From: Silene latifolia | Taxonomy: Eukaryota > Streptophyta > Magnoliopsida > Caryophyllales > Caryophyllaceae | NCBI RefSeq assembly: GCF_048544455.1 | Contig: NC_133532.1 | Coordinates: 88,367,156 to 88,431,155 of the forward strand | DNA: 64,000 bases | Direction: 5' to 3' | In this document: in pieces, positions 36,010-49,052 of the stretch | Layout: every line of letters starts with the position of its first letter | Position numbering within the stretch: the stretch's first letter is position 1 | The notes under the pieces: generated by a model | Database searches by the model: none | Told to the model about the DNA's origin: nothing | What the model saw: only the letters and a program-made list of their open reading frames with translations | Made by a program: the position numbers and the translations under genes

Positions 36010-37230
36010 CACCCCCATTTATTCATGAGCCTTTAGCTAGGCCTCCCAAGCAAATAGGACTGTTACCATCTCTATTTCTCGAGGCAGTGAATAACAAAGA
36101 TAACAAACCAAAGTACTTTACATAAAGCAACCATTAAAGGTTTTATTACAATTGTCAATTTGATTAAATTAAACTATAATAATACAATTTACAACGAAGC
36201 GGAAATAAATAAATTTACATAAATAGTGTTAAGTCAAATTAAAGTGATCTAGACAACAGCTACAGTCCAGGTCTGGCTCACGTCCCAATGCTCGCAAGTC
36301 AGCTAATCTCAAGTACCTAACAGTCAATCTGCTCCCCAATTATTGGTTCATCATAAGTGTTTACAGAATACACTGTCAACCAAACGGTTGAGAATGGATA
36401 AATATTAACAACAATAATTAACAATAGATAATTCAATCTCATACACATGGCACCACTCCCATAACAGCGTGCTCCATCTTATGACATGACACCCCTCCCT
36501 TAACAGCGTGCTCATGTCACCATGGTACCTCCCCTTAACAATGTATCGCCTTTCCTCTGCAATAGTACCCCTCCCTCAACAACGTACACATTACGGTTCA
36601 TCTCAGAATACAACTCCCTTAGCAACGTACTTCTGACAACAACACCTCCCATCACAATTCCACATTCATAAGAACAATCAACAATAGTAATTAATCACAT
36701 CACGTCACAATTCCACATCCACAATAATAACAACAATAATAAAGCATAATATAATTTCTCCCTTTCCAACAATTGCAACAATATTAATATGTAAACAATT
36801 CGTCTCAATATATCATCCACAATAACACATAATAAAGTTGAGTGGGATATACCCCTACCTGGCAAGCAAGTACTCCAATTAAAAGCAATCCAATCGACTA
36901 ATAGATTTATTCAACGAAACCGACATCTTGAGGCATAAATAATAATTACAATTACTAATCTATCAACAAAATAACGATTAAGACAATAATCTACCCCAAA
37001 ATCCCGCAAAATCCTCCAAAACAACGCCCAAATCGCACGGTCAAACCCCCGGTCAAGGCGGTCAATGTCAGTAAATAGCAGCTCCATGTGGTCAAGGACA
37101 GTGGTGGTCAACAGTGGTTGGTCAATGGTCAACTTACATATGTAAACAATTGACTAAAGCGAGGTTTAGAATACTTACGGAATTTATTCTTAAGGTAATA
37201 AGGATGAAGAAGGTTCCTTATCTCTCTAGT

Positions 37231-37351
<121 letters not shown>

Positions 37352-37435
37352 GATTTGTAATTGTAAGCAATGTTGTTAGGATCGTGATTCTACTTTGAAT
37401 CGTTCGGGTTACTTGAGATCGGATCGGATCGTACA

Positions 37436-39046
37436 TGATGTAACTCCTATTTGCGCATATTTAGTCCCCTAACTAGCCTAGCCCCTATGCTTTTTAGTAT
37501 GTATTAGGGTCGTTTCTTGTCTTTAGCTTCCTTCTATGCATATTCTATGAGGTTTGGTGTCTTTTGTAGGAGAAGAGCACTATCTTGGCTTAACGGAGTA
37601 AAACTGAGCTAAATTAATAATATCTTACGACCAAGCATCGAAGAGGAGACTAACACTAAAGGCCTAAGTTAATAAAACAATGAAATGGGCAATGACAAAA
37701 GACCCCCATGGCTCCTCAATGACCCCCACGGATCACGAGGTAGCCAAGTAAGAAGAAGAAGAAAAGCATTTGAAGACGGGCGACCCAAAGTCGGTCCGGG
37801 CGTCCCCAAGCTCTGGACGGGCATCCCCCATGCCAGGTCGGGCGTCTCCCCATACAGCATGATTATCTTCGAGAAGAGGTCGAGCGTCCCCTTCCAGGAC
37901 TTGCAAGGCTTTGGACGTAAATTAAAGGGTCTAATCGTCATTTAAGCCCTTAGTTAACCAAATCCTTATATGACTATATATACTCTCTTTGTAATAAATT
38001 GAGGTTAAGTCCTCTTAGTTGGGATTAAGCCCTCTTAGTGTAGGAAAAGTCCCTTTTAGATTAGATTAAGCTCTCATTAGGAGTAGATTAGAATAGATTA
38101 AGCCTTTAATCATTCCGAAAATTACACTTTAATCTTCTCTTATTTATTGTTCAAGATTTCTTACTGGGTAATTGAAGATTATTGGGTTATTATTTGGAGA
38201 ATTGATAACTCTTCATCAATCAATCAAGTTCTCTTCTATTATTCTTTCCTTTCCATTTGTTCATCTTAAGATTGGTATAATTTCTTCACTCTTTACTTAA
38301 TTGTTGCTTATTGTTTCACTCTTTCATCATGTTTATACTTGTTAAGATGATTGACACCATTGTTAACATGTTTTCCATGATAATGAGTGAGTAGTTTCCT
38401 AACATGGGATTAGTGGTGGATTAGGGGAGTAATCATAGGATAAATCTATGCTTAATGAGTTCATATGAATGCTTGCTTATTGTACATTCAACTTATGCAC
38501 ATGTTATGTTTGATGAAATGCTTGATTGACAACCTAGCATGATTCTCTTATCCTTTCAACAAGACTTGTAAGACATAAACTAACTCAAGACTTATTAGAC
38601 CATGCATATAGTTGAAAAGGAAGAATTAAGTCGACTTGTTGGTGTTGTAAAGTCTTGACCGACTCGGCTCCGAGACCCAAAACTTCCTAGGAGTTGTAAG
38701 ATATAAACTAACTCGATTCTAACAATAATAATTTCTTACATCTATATGACTCATTTATGCCATTTCATCATGATTCCCCTATGATCCCATGATTCCCTAG
38801 TATTGTTAATCATTTGTTCACATTCTTGTTTTTATCGCTTGTTTTACCTTTCATTGCTTTTTATTGCTTTCATTAGTTTAGAATCATCAACCCAAACCAA
38901 TTGTTACACTAGCATAAATTGGGATAGATAGACTTAGAACCAAAAGCACACCGTCCCGTGGATCGACCTCGACTTAACCACTATCTAGTTGTTTGTTGAG
39001 AATATAAATGTGTTTGATTGGGTGAACAACGACCCGCTCACTATCA
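37436..39046 (+). mobile_element. Solo LTR related to the E2 LTR
   Basis: 1611 bp, TGATGTAACTCC...CTCACTATCA, flanked by GTACA (37431-37435) and GTACG (39047-39051), a target duplication with one mismatch. It shares with E2 LTRs, in the opposite orientation, the start TATTTGCGCA.ATTTAGTCCCC and the end region around CACACCGTC.C.TGGATCGACC. Its GC-rich block (37775-37900) repeats GGGCGTCCCC. TATA near 37972. Confidence 0.88.
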
Positions 39047-39088
39047 GTACGATTCTACGATTCTCGCTAGTTTAGGCATGATTTATGG

Positions 39089-39235
39089 AACACAAAAACT
39101 CCGGAGAGACGGTCTCTCAATAGCGTTATTGAGAGACCTCTCACATGATGGGGTGACGGACCCACTGAACTTCTTTTTTCCCTATTATGTCTCCCACTAA
39201 ATTAGTGGGAGACAGTCTCTCATGAGACCTACTGT
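39089..39235. repeat. Short element or hairpin cluster of GAGACGGTCTCTCA type
   Basis: GGTCTCTCAATA-GCGT-TATTGAGAGACC at 39099-39126 is a perfect 12-bp stem. GTGGGAGACAGTCTCTCATGAGAC at 39206-39229 repeats the motif with its own dyads. It may be a small MITE inside the hAT-like element; I see no clear target duplication. Confidence 0.55.
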
Positions 39236-40152
39236 TTATGGAAGGGATCTCACAAATATGTAAATTAACTATAAAATAACATAAATGAAGTATTGATTAA
39301 ATAATTATAAAAGCCACTATAGTGTTTTTGATCAAAAGAATTGATAATTTAACCGCTAATGTCACCATTTCTAGTTTACGGCAACTAAGGACAAAAATGT
39401 TGAAAAAATAATGAAAGGGACAATTATAATCTCGGACAACATACTAATAATATCAACACTAGTTATCCAATTATTGTTGAAAAAATAGTGACAAGGACAA
39501 TTGGACTCTCGGACAATATACTAATTCAACACTAGTCATCAAAGCTTATTTAGGGTTCGTGGGTGATAAGTAATTAATGGCAGGAGATTGCTGAATGTTA
39601 AATTGGGAGTTGGGGTTCGTGGGTATTTGACAAAAGAAATAGAATTAGAAAGTTAGGTTTTTCAGTTTAGTTGGGGCTTATTTTTACGTCTTTTTACTTC
39701 ATTTTTCTTATTTTTGTTAGTCAAACGGGTTAACATAACTAAATGGCCACTTAAGTCAACTAAAGGAAGGGAATTAGGAATGTAATAGGCCTTAAAAAGT
39801 TGTAAGAACATGTGGCACATTGGCCCATTACATGAAAAGGCATTTATTATAAGCAAAACATAGAATCATGCGATTCTACAACGATTATACGACTCTACGA
39901 TTCTGATCGATTCAATCGCGATTCTATCCCATAACGATCCTATGAGCGACCTGGATCGTTTATCTATTTTTGGATCATAGAATCGTATGATTCTGCGATC
40001 CGGATCACGATTTTAACAACATTGATTGTAAGCTATAGAGTATAAAGTGATGGATGAATGAGATATATATAGTGACAAGGGAAGTTTTTAGGAAGTTTCT
40101 AGATTGTATGATATAATAATATAATAAGAATAAAATATCTAAGTTAGGTGGA

Positions 40153-40196
40153 ATAAATAAATAAATAAATAAATAATAATAATAGTAATAATAATA

Positions 40197-40273
<77 letters not shown>

Positions 40274-40274
40274 T
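40153..40274. repeat. (AAAT)n/(AAT)n microsatellite
   Basis: A short AAAT run followed by about 100 bp of AAT with a few interruptions, inside T1. Confidence 0.93.
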
Positions 40275-40668
40275 GAAATAGGATATAATATTATTAAAAT
40301 ATTAGGAATACTCTAGGAAAGTGCGGAATTAGGAAAAAAAAAGAGTATTAACACGTAACATTGCTCAGCGAGTTCAGCTTTGCGCAATGATTTTCAAACA
40401 GCTGCCATTTATTCGTTACTTATCAATATTAAGCTTGTGACCATGCGTTGGAAAGCTATCACAATAAGCTTTCACCTCCAATTTGAATCACCATCGTAGG
40501 AGCTCTAAAACTCTAGATATTCTCGTTTCAAAATACCCCTAAAACAAGTGATCACATTTCCATATTTGACACATTTGTGCAAGCTTCCTATTAACCTTTC
40601 ATAGTCTACCTTGTAACTTTAGACACACACAAAGGGTCTTATAACCATAGAATATGACAGGTATTATA

Positions 40669-41274
40669 TTCTTCCCTCCTTAAAAATGAACTTCGTCCTC
40701 GATGTTCGTCCATACTCCCTATCACTCAGAACCTAATCTACTTACACTTGTACGGTAATCAAAATGCTATCGTTACTAACTCACATTACGAGACTAATTA
40801 CACATATTACTCAACTACATATGCCATTAACTTCAGTAGTATTACATTTTACCTCTCTTTAAACAAACTGCGTCTCGAAGTTTTCTATCTGTCCCAACAC
40901 CAACAAATAACATAATTTTATCCACCACTCTCACCCACACACTCAAGTACAAACTTCACAAATACATTCTACCCAACTCACATTTCCATCCAAATGCTAC
41001 AACAGAATACCAACAAATTCACTACACTTATCCATCTATCAATCCAAATTATCGCTCTTACTATTTATTTCTCACGACTCGGCTATTTTCTCTTTGCTAC
41101 TTAATCAATTCCCAATAATTCATAATAATATTTTTCCTTAAAGCATACTTCAATTATTCCCTCTCTCATCTACACTTTATTCATATTCGTCTATTCCCAA
41201 TCCTCTCTTACCAGAATTAAATTCAAACAATCATTAATATACCATATAAAACAAATTATACTAAATACAATTCT
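40669..41274 (-). other. Remnant 3' internal region of a chromovirus-like element
   Basis: The minus-strand polypurine tract (AAGGAGGGAAGAA) and the end-of-pol-like GACGAAGTTCATT motif lie at 40669-40710. The remainder is AT-rich with no frame of note. The pol genes are deleted. Confidence 0.55.
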
Positions 41275-41567
41275 TGTAACACCCCCATTTAATCAGGAGC
41301 CTTTAGTTAGACATTCCCAACTAAATATGACTGTTACCATCTCAGTTTCCCGAGGCAGTGAGTACAAATTAAAACAGAACCAAAGTACTTTGTTAAAACT
41401 TACTAGTCAACACTTTTATTACAATTTATTAAAATAACTTAACTAATTAAATTCCAAACTTGCAGCGGAAATAAATACAACTGAGTAATAAGATAACTAA
41501 GTGATCTAGACTTCTAGGTAGTCTTGCCAAGTCCTCACGCAACCCCATAAGTTCCCGAGTCAGCTAC
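41275..41567 (-). repeat. T2-type LTR fragment
   Basis: TGTAACACCCCCATTTAATCAGG start, closely matching 43696 and 36010, broken at 41567 by the next LTR. Confidence 0.75.
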
Positions 41568-43453
41568 TGTAACACCCCATATTTTTGGCTAAATTTAAAA
41601 CTTACATTTACATACAAAACTGGCCAAAATACGGGATATTATAATTAATATACAAAGTCTCTTATTACAAATCCTTTTAAAAATAAATAATACAAAATGG
41701 AACCAAAAACTTTATAAAGTCTTTAATAAAAACCTTCTCTTGAAATAAAAATCCTTTTGAACAGCAGCGGAAGTAACCTGAAATAAAACCAGAAGACAGA
41801 AAGGAACTACCCCCATGACGAGTAGCCCCGAACGGAGAAAGCACGTCAGCCGGAAAGCTGAGTAACAGATAATAGCTCAATATAAGCAGCTTAATTTTGG
41901 TCATGGCGTGGAAACATACACACGTAAAAATAAAAATAAACACGGAGAATAATAAAAACACTCCCCGTTAACTAATCGCAACCTCAAACTAATACTATCT
42001 TATTCCTCTAATACCTCTATTATTTCCATTCAACATAACTAATCATGTCTCAACTAATTACTCCGTCTTACTCATTATTCCATCCAACTCATTACCCCGT
42101 CTCATAATATAATACTCCACAGTAATCAAGTATCGTATTCTTATCGTCGACCCTAAGACCAAGGATGGGGTGAGTGAACCGGCGGTAAACCGCGAAACAA
42201 TACTTCCATCTCAACGTCGATTTCAAACTCATAGAACATAACTCAATAACCAGGGTCACTCCGGACCGTAAAACACAATATGGAACAACGGCCCCATAAC
42301 TCAATACCAGTAACCAATATCCATCTCAATATCAATGTCATATTGTCAAATGTTCTTTAAAGAACTGCTCAACACTTAGAGTACAAAATTCTAAGCTACT
42401 CATCCACGAATCAAGTTCAAATAAATCGACAATAAAAATTACAATACCAAAATAAAACCAAGGCTCGCCTAATCACGTTTAAGGCAATAATGCACAATCC
42501 ATACCCACATGGCCATATACTGAGATCTAACTCAAACGCCTAAATCCATATCACTAAATTAGATTACGACTAACGAAATTCCAAATATAGCTTGTTAGTA
42601 AATCATGCTATACCATTATCCACTCCAACTAGTCAGCCCTTTTCCAATCAACCAAATACTCTCTTTTTATCACCCAAATAATCCAAACGAACCACAACAG
42701 TACTCCGCTATCCAAACTACTTCTCGCTTTAAACACTGTTTAATATAACCTAATGCATACACAATAAAACGATAGAAAAATATATAGTATTATTACTATT
42801 ATTTCAGCAATTCAATGACTAACCCCAATCAAAAGTAACAATTAATTAACAAGGCTAAATTAGCAGATAAGCATATAACCTCGAAATAGGATCGGTAGAA
42901 CCGTGTTACCTTATCCGCAAAATTGTTAACTCATAAGATGCTAAAAAGTATTTGACCCAAAGCTGTTGATTTTACCATGAGGACAAAGCTAATGATGATG
43001 ATGATGATGATGACAAGGCAACAATGAATCAAAAGATCATGGTGGCTGATAATGGTAGACGATGATGACTAAAAAAAGTCCGTTGCGGCGACATTAGATA
43101 TATAATTTGTAAGAATATTATACAATGGGTTTAAGAGAGCAGGAGAATGACGAAAGCAATTGACAAATTTCACGTTAGAATGAAAGACGCGGGAGAAAAC
43201 GAAGAGGTTGATAAGGGTAAACAATTATAAGCCAAGAAACTTAGGGTTGTTAATATAGGACGGTAATAGGAAAACTATTAATAATACGAAAACAAGGAAA
43301 GCTAAAGAGCCAAAAGCTCACCGATGAGTTTAACGAACCAAAAAAGGATTTCAAGAATTACTTATTTACTTAAAATCACTTATTACATTTTGCAAAATAG
43401 TCCACACCGCTTAATACTCGAAACAAGAGTTCTGAAATATTTTGAGTATTACA
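41568..43453 (-). repeat. Chromovirus-like LTR of another subfamily
   Basis: 1886 bp; on the minus strand TGTAATACTC...GGGGTGTTACA. It is followed at 43454 by a minus-strand polypurine tract (AAGAGGGAACA). No matching 5' LTR is in the window. A (ATG)n run lies at 42989-43012. Confidence 0.72.
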
Positions 43454-43695
43454 ATGTTCCCTCTTAAAAGGAACTTCGCCCCCGAAGTTCGATTTGAAAA
43501 TAAAATAAATTGAAAATTTGAGTGGTATTACATTCCACCCTCCTTAAAAATAAAGTTCGTCCTCGAACGTAAAATTTTCAAAATGAATAAATTGACAACT
43601 CAAAATAAAAGAAAAGTTTCAAAAGTTAAAAGAGCGGTGCTAAGATGTGACGATCTCAACACCTAACCAAGAAACAACCACCTCTGATACCACTT
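43454..43695 (-). other. Collapsed internal region: two purine tracts and a primer site in 240 bp
   Basis: Two successive polypurine/LTR junction signatures (43453-43497 and 43523-43566) are followed by the primer-binding site TGGTATCAGAGG (minus strand, 43681-43692; initiator tRNA-Met type), three bases from the LTR at 43696. All coding DNA is gone. Confidence 0.75.
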
Positions 43696-44154
43696 TGTAA
43701 CACCCCCATTTATCCAGAAGTCTTTAGCAAGACATCCCAAGTAAATGAGAGTGTTACCATCTCGGTTTCCCAAGGTAGTGAATAACAAATTACAACAAAC
43801 CAAGGTACTTTAAATTAAAACATTAGTGAATACATGTTTATTACAAAATAACCAACTAAAACTTAATATAAATTATTACAACTTGCAGCGGAAATAAATA
43901 AAGTGATATAATGATTCTTTGTGATCTAGACTTCAACTACGGTCCAAGTCGAGCTCTCACCCTAATGCTCCCAAGTCAGCTAATCTTTAGTACCTGTCAA
44001 AACTGCTCCCCATAAAATGGTTCACCGCAGGTGTTCACGAATACACGGTCAACCACGAGGTTGAGTAGGATAATCACACAACATTAAATATACAAACTAA
44101 CAGATGTAAACTAGTCGAATAAATACCATTACCAATTCCCATCATAACCACACT

Positions 44155-44362
44155 AGTCGTCCCGGTCCGTGACCGAGGCTCCACCACACCGTCGTCCCGC
44201 CAACTCCTGGCCCGGGGATAAGCACAAATGTCTTCCCAGTTCGAGATTGAGAATAATCTCATAACTCATTGTCGTCCCAGTCCGAGACTGAGGATAATCT
44301 CATAACAATCTCATGGCCCGCAATATAAACACAAATGTCGTCTCAGTCCGAGACCGGGGATA
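44155..44362. repeat. Four hairpin units GTCC(C/T)(A/G)GTCCGAGACTG in the T2 LTR
   Basis: Copies near 44160 (CGGTC-CGT-GACCG), 44238 (CAGTT-CGA-GATTG), 44279 (CAGTC-CGA-GACTG) and 44346 (CAGTC-CGA-GACCG). Each is followed by AGGATAATCTCATAA-like or related tails. Stems stay largely pairable in RNA despite changes. Confidence 0.7.
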
Positions 44363-47352
44363 ACCGATAAAATAGTATGCTAATATGAATAATCCAATCC
44401 AATAATAAATAACCACAATAATCTAAAAATAATAATTTACGCATCCATTCAATCCCACAAAAGAAAACGAGTTGAGTAGTTATCCTACCTGGCAAGCGAA
44501 TACTCCAATTACGCACCCAATTATGCAATCCAATAAATAAAGCAATCTGATCCGATTATAATTCTTCACAACCGTCACCTAATCAAAATATTATAATTCA
44601 ATTCAATTATTTATTTATTTATTCCTTTTATTTAATTATTCAAAATAATTATTTATTATTATAATTATTAAAGGTTACGATATTAAAAACCCGCTTATGA
44701 AACGAACCCGAGTCACCCGAATTACCCACTTAAAACCCGTCACCAAACACACCAAAATAAACCCGTCTTAATAAACAATAAAACCAAACCCATTTACCCA
44801 AACAACCCGTAAAACACAAACCCACATACTCCATATTACACGACAAAATCGTGTTTGACAACCATTCTAAACCCGCCAATATCCGACACCCCTAGCCACC
44901 ATCGTCACCACCCAAACCTGCCACCTCTAGCCTACTCCACGATGTAACCCGACCACCAATAACCACCAGCTAAACCACCCAGAACAGACCACACAACCTC
45001 GCCCTAAACACTATAACGAAACTACTAATACCGAAAACCCGACACTTATTCTAACCCGCTACCATCAACACCACACGGCAACATACCACCTATGGCCGCC
45101 ACCGTCGTCACCACTGACTCACGGTGGTTCCAGGGGTGTCCCTACCATTCCCTCGAACTGTCTGCACCACCACCACAACTCCCTAAAACCAACAGCAACA
45201 ACGACAATACCTCCTTCCCTGTTTCCCCTGCTCTATGCGAGATTCCAGTGAACAACCATCCCAAATCACCACGCAAACCACCATTAACACCACCTCATGG
45301 CTCGACTAATGACCGTGAACCCAGCCAACCCCAGTTCGAGTCTAACAAGTCAAAGCAATCGTGTTTAAAACGGTTCAAATGTGTTTAGCAATACCATGCC
45401 CTATCGCGTGTTTTCCGGCCACTACCGTACCGAGCACCACGTCCGGCCACCCTATTCCACCCAACATGGTCGACTCACCACCCTGGTACCAACCCTAGCC
45501 AAGCCTATGTCAGCCACGACTGAAAAAGGTTCAACGCAATACAAAACCCGCAACACAACCACCCCTCGAAACTCGCCTAAAAAGCCCCTTTCCCGAGGTC
45601 CCTAGTGGTCAACAGTGGGTCAAGGCCAATCCCTGGTGTCCCACGGTCACAACGGTACTTACGGCCTGATCTATGGTGGTCTAGATTACAAATTATAGCA
45701 AAGCAAAGTGTATACATGAAACGGTTTAAAGTATTACCTTGAGGCGATAATAAAAGTTACTTTCTTGTTTTTCACTTCCTTAATTCTCTTCTACTTTATT
45801 TTAGATCTATTCCTCCTTCTTTTATGAATTGTGTTCAGATTTATTACGTATTTATAGTCTATGTTTAGGTTGTATAAGATACCAATTAGGAAATCGTTGC
45901 CTCATTACAATTATACAATTATTATTACTATTATCTTATATATATATATATATATATATAAAACTGGGTTGAAACGCTGTGGATGCGCCACGTGTCCTTT
46001 ACAGCCTTAATGACAAGCATTAATTACAGCTAATCATTTAATACGAGCATAATAAATTCTGTATAAATCTCAGCAAAATATTAATTATAATTTAATAAAT
46101 TTATTATAAAATTACATAAAAAAATTACCGTAATTTGATTCTAGATTTAGTAAAAGAATATTTTGATAAAAATTCTAAAATATAAATAATTACGTTCATT
46201 GCAAAAAATGCTTTCAATTCAGTATAATTTTGATTATATTTATTGAAATATTTTCATATTTTACATTTACGTAAAAAAATATTTTGAGAAAGTTATAAAA
46301 CGTAGACCATTAAATCCGGTAAGAAAAATATGTTTGGGAGAGTCATTGTATTAAATAAAACTTAAGGAAAACAACTACCGTAAGAGATAAGTTTTTATAG
46401 TGTGAGAATGAAAAAAAAAATATTACGAGAAATTGAATACATGTGAGATTTTGATAGGTTTAAATAGTGTGATAAGGAGTATGTATGTACACAGTACACA
46501 TTGATCGCAAATACATTTAAATAATCAAAACAAAAGTAATGATTATTAAGAAATATAGTATTATAAACGACATGAAAAAGTAGAAAACACGTTACATTTT
46601 TCTTTAATATCTTCAATTAAATATGTATACGTCAAGTATAGAATAATGATTACGACTAACTAAATATTAGTTTAGTTAAATATTTTATATGTTATCTTTT
46701 AAATACTTTGAAGTTAAACCTCAAAAAAAAAAATTGAGAAATTTCAACCTATTTTATTTACAGGTAATTTATTAAACATCGTGGTAGAAAAATAATATAA
46801 TTGATAGTTGTTTAAAAAACAAAATGTGTAAATTTCTTATAGATATGTTTGACACATAGCACTTGCAACACACAATCAAAAGAATTGAATAAGTTAAGTT
46901 TGGACGCTATGTGTTTGATACATAAATATTACACGTTATACATAAAAAATATAAATTACATAAAATTATATTCACATCATTTTGAACAAATATTAACTGA
47001 TTCGGAACATAATGTATCGTTAAATAATATAATGTGAGAACTCAATGTTCATCGTTGCGTTATTCGAATAAATTTTATTTTAATTAATATGATATTAAAT
47101 AAGTAACAAATTTATTAATAAAACGTTGATCATGCATAATTAATTATCACTTATTAGTTTTAATAATTAAAACTATATGTATTTTATTTTAAAATATTAA
47201 AGTTAAACCTACAAAAATTAAATTTGAGAAAAATTATTTTATTTTGATTTCTAAGTAAAAATATTAAAGATCATATACGAATTATATAATTTTTCTTCAA
47301 TTAAAATAATAAAATTTTAAACCAGGCCGCGCGAAGCGCGGGATACCACCTA

Positions 47353-47411
<59 letters not shown>

Positions 47412-48514
47412 ATTGGGTTGAAACGCTGTGAATGCGACACGTGTCAACCCCAACATTAAAGACAAGTATTAATTACAGCTGAATATTAAATATAAACATA
47501 ATAAATGCAACAGAAATCTCAGCAAAATATTAGTTAAAGTTTAATAAATGTATTATAAAATTACCTATAACAATTACGGTGATTTAATTTTAAATTTATA
47601 TAAAAAGTATTTTTGATAAAAATTCTAAAATGTCATTACCTTTATTGTGAAAAATGTTTTAAATTGAGTATACTTTCTATTATATTTATTGAGATATTTT
47701 GATATGTATAGATGATTAAAGTGAGTGTCCCACAATACGTTACATTTACTTGAAGAAAAACATTTTGAGAAAGTTATAATACTTAGACCATAAAATCCAT
47801 CAAGAGAAATATATTTGGAAGAACCATTATGTTTATTAAAAACAAAACTTAAATATAACAACTAAGACATAAGTTTTTATGATGTGATAATGAAAAAAGT
47901 TATATAGAACAAATTAAATACATTTGATATCTAAGAGGTTTTAAGTAATGTGATAACGAATGGAGATTTATACATGAATGATGGCTTTTTGGACTTTTTC
48001 GAGTAAGTTAAGATGAGATTTTCAGGCGACTTGATCCCTATCGTATAAAAAAGTTAATATTTTGGTACTGATTTGTGATTACTAATTATTGATTATGTTG
48101 GTACTGATTATAAAAAAAGGGTCATTATATTGGTTTGTTTATCAATTAACCCTATTTTTTATGTAGTTTCAAAAAACAAAAGGTGCATATTTCTTATAAA
48201 TATGTTGTTTGACACATAGCATATGCAAGTCATATACAATCAAAACATTCGAATAAGTTGAGCTTTGACCCTATATGTTTGATACATAAATATCACACGT
48301 TATACATTTAAAATTGAAAAATGCATCAAATTATATTCACATAGTTTTGAACCAATATTAATTGATTTCGAGCATAACGTACCGTGAAATGATCTAACTT
48401 AATAACTTAATGTTGATTGTTGCATTATTTGAATACATTTATTTTAATTAATATGATATTTGATAAGTCACAAAATTATTTATTATCCTTTATCATGAAT
48501 AGAACTATCACTTA

Positions 48515-49052
48515 CTCCCTCCATTATTACTTATTTGCCATTTTAGGAAAAAGCACAACTATTAAGAAAATGGTTTAACTGTGATAATGACATTAATTAA
48601 ACATTTAAATAGAGCTTTAGAATGAGCAACATGGTTGGAATTTTACAACTCATAGTGAATTTCTTTATTGTAAAGTGTAAACCAATGAAAAAAAAGGTTT
48701 GCATGGGATGTAATTAAGAACCGATAATTAATTTATAATTCCAATAAGAGAGAGAGTCCATAGAAAATGCAATTCATGGATTATACAACCAGTTGTATAT
48801 GTTGTACGGTGTAGAATCTGAGCTTTGTGATAAAGTATCCGAGTTTTATGTTAAATAATATGAGCTTTAAAAACATGAACTTTGAATTAGCTCAGAAAAA
48901 ATACATATAAGCTCGGATTCTTATACCTTGGTTGTACAATGTTTATGATACAACTGGATGTATAATCATATTTGTGTAGAAAATGTAAAACGACATATAA
49001 AGAGTAAAATTTTTAATCACCTAAAACGACATATAAAGAGTAATGGAGGGAG
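48515..49052. mobile_element. Stowaway-like MITE containing a smaller MITE
   Basis: CTCCCTCCATTATTACTT...AAGAGTAATGGAGGGAG inverted ends with flanking TA (48513-48514 and 49053-49054), as for Tc1/mariner MITEs. CGACATATAAAGAGTAA occurs twice near the right end. Confidence 0.75.
48770..48976. mobile_element. Small MITE with 9-bp target duplication (Mutator-like)
   Basis: The exact 9-bp repeat TAGAAAATG lies at 48761-48769 and 48977-48985. The inverted ends share GATTATACA.CCAGTTGTAT and GTTGTAC, then AGAATC.GAGCT. Inside the Stowaway-like MITE. Confidence 0.75.

Larger units (their letters stand above)
37368..40024. mobile_element. hAT-like non-autonomous transposon containing a solo LTR
   Basis: Terminal inverted repeats CAATGTTGTTA(G/A)(G/A)ATCGTGAT at both ends. 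A perfect 8-bp target duplication, ATTGTAAG, lies at 37360-37367 and 40025-40032, the length typical of hAT. Without the solo LTR it is about 1.04 kb. Both ends are rich in GATTC/GATCG motifs (37380-37430, 39860-40010), as subterminal repeats. No transposase frame is seen. The stretch 39398-39540 holds an 80-bp imperfect tandem duplication. Confidence 0.88.

Noticed and set aside
41677..41961. 94-codon hydrophobic frame
   Set aside because: Lies in the 41568-43453 LTR; low-complexity Phe/Leu-rich, no homology seen and no partner frame.
45092..45605. Proline-rich frames of 98 and 74 codons
   Set aside because: They are within the T2 LTR, between LTR ends identified on both sides. The composition reflects a GC-rich LTR block.
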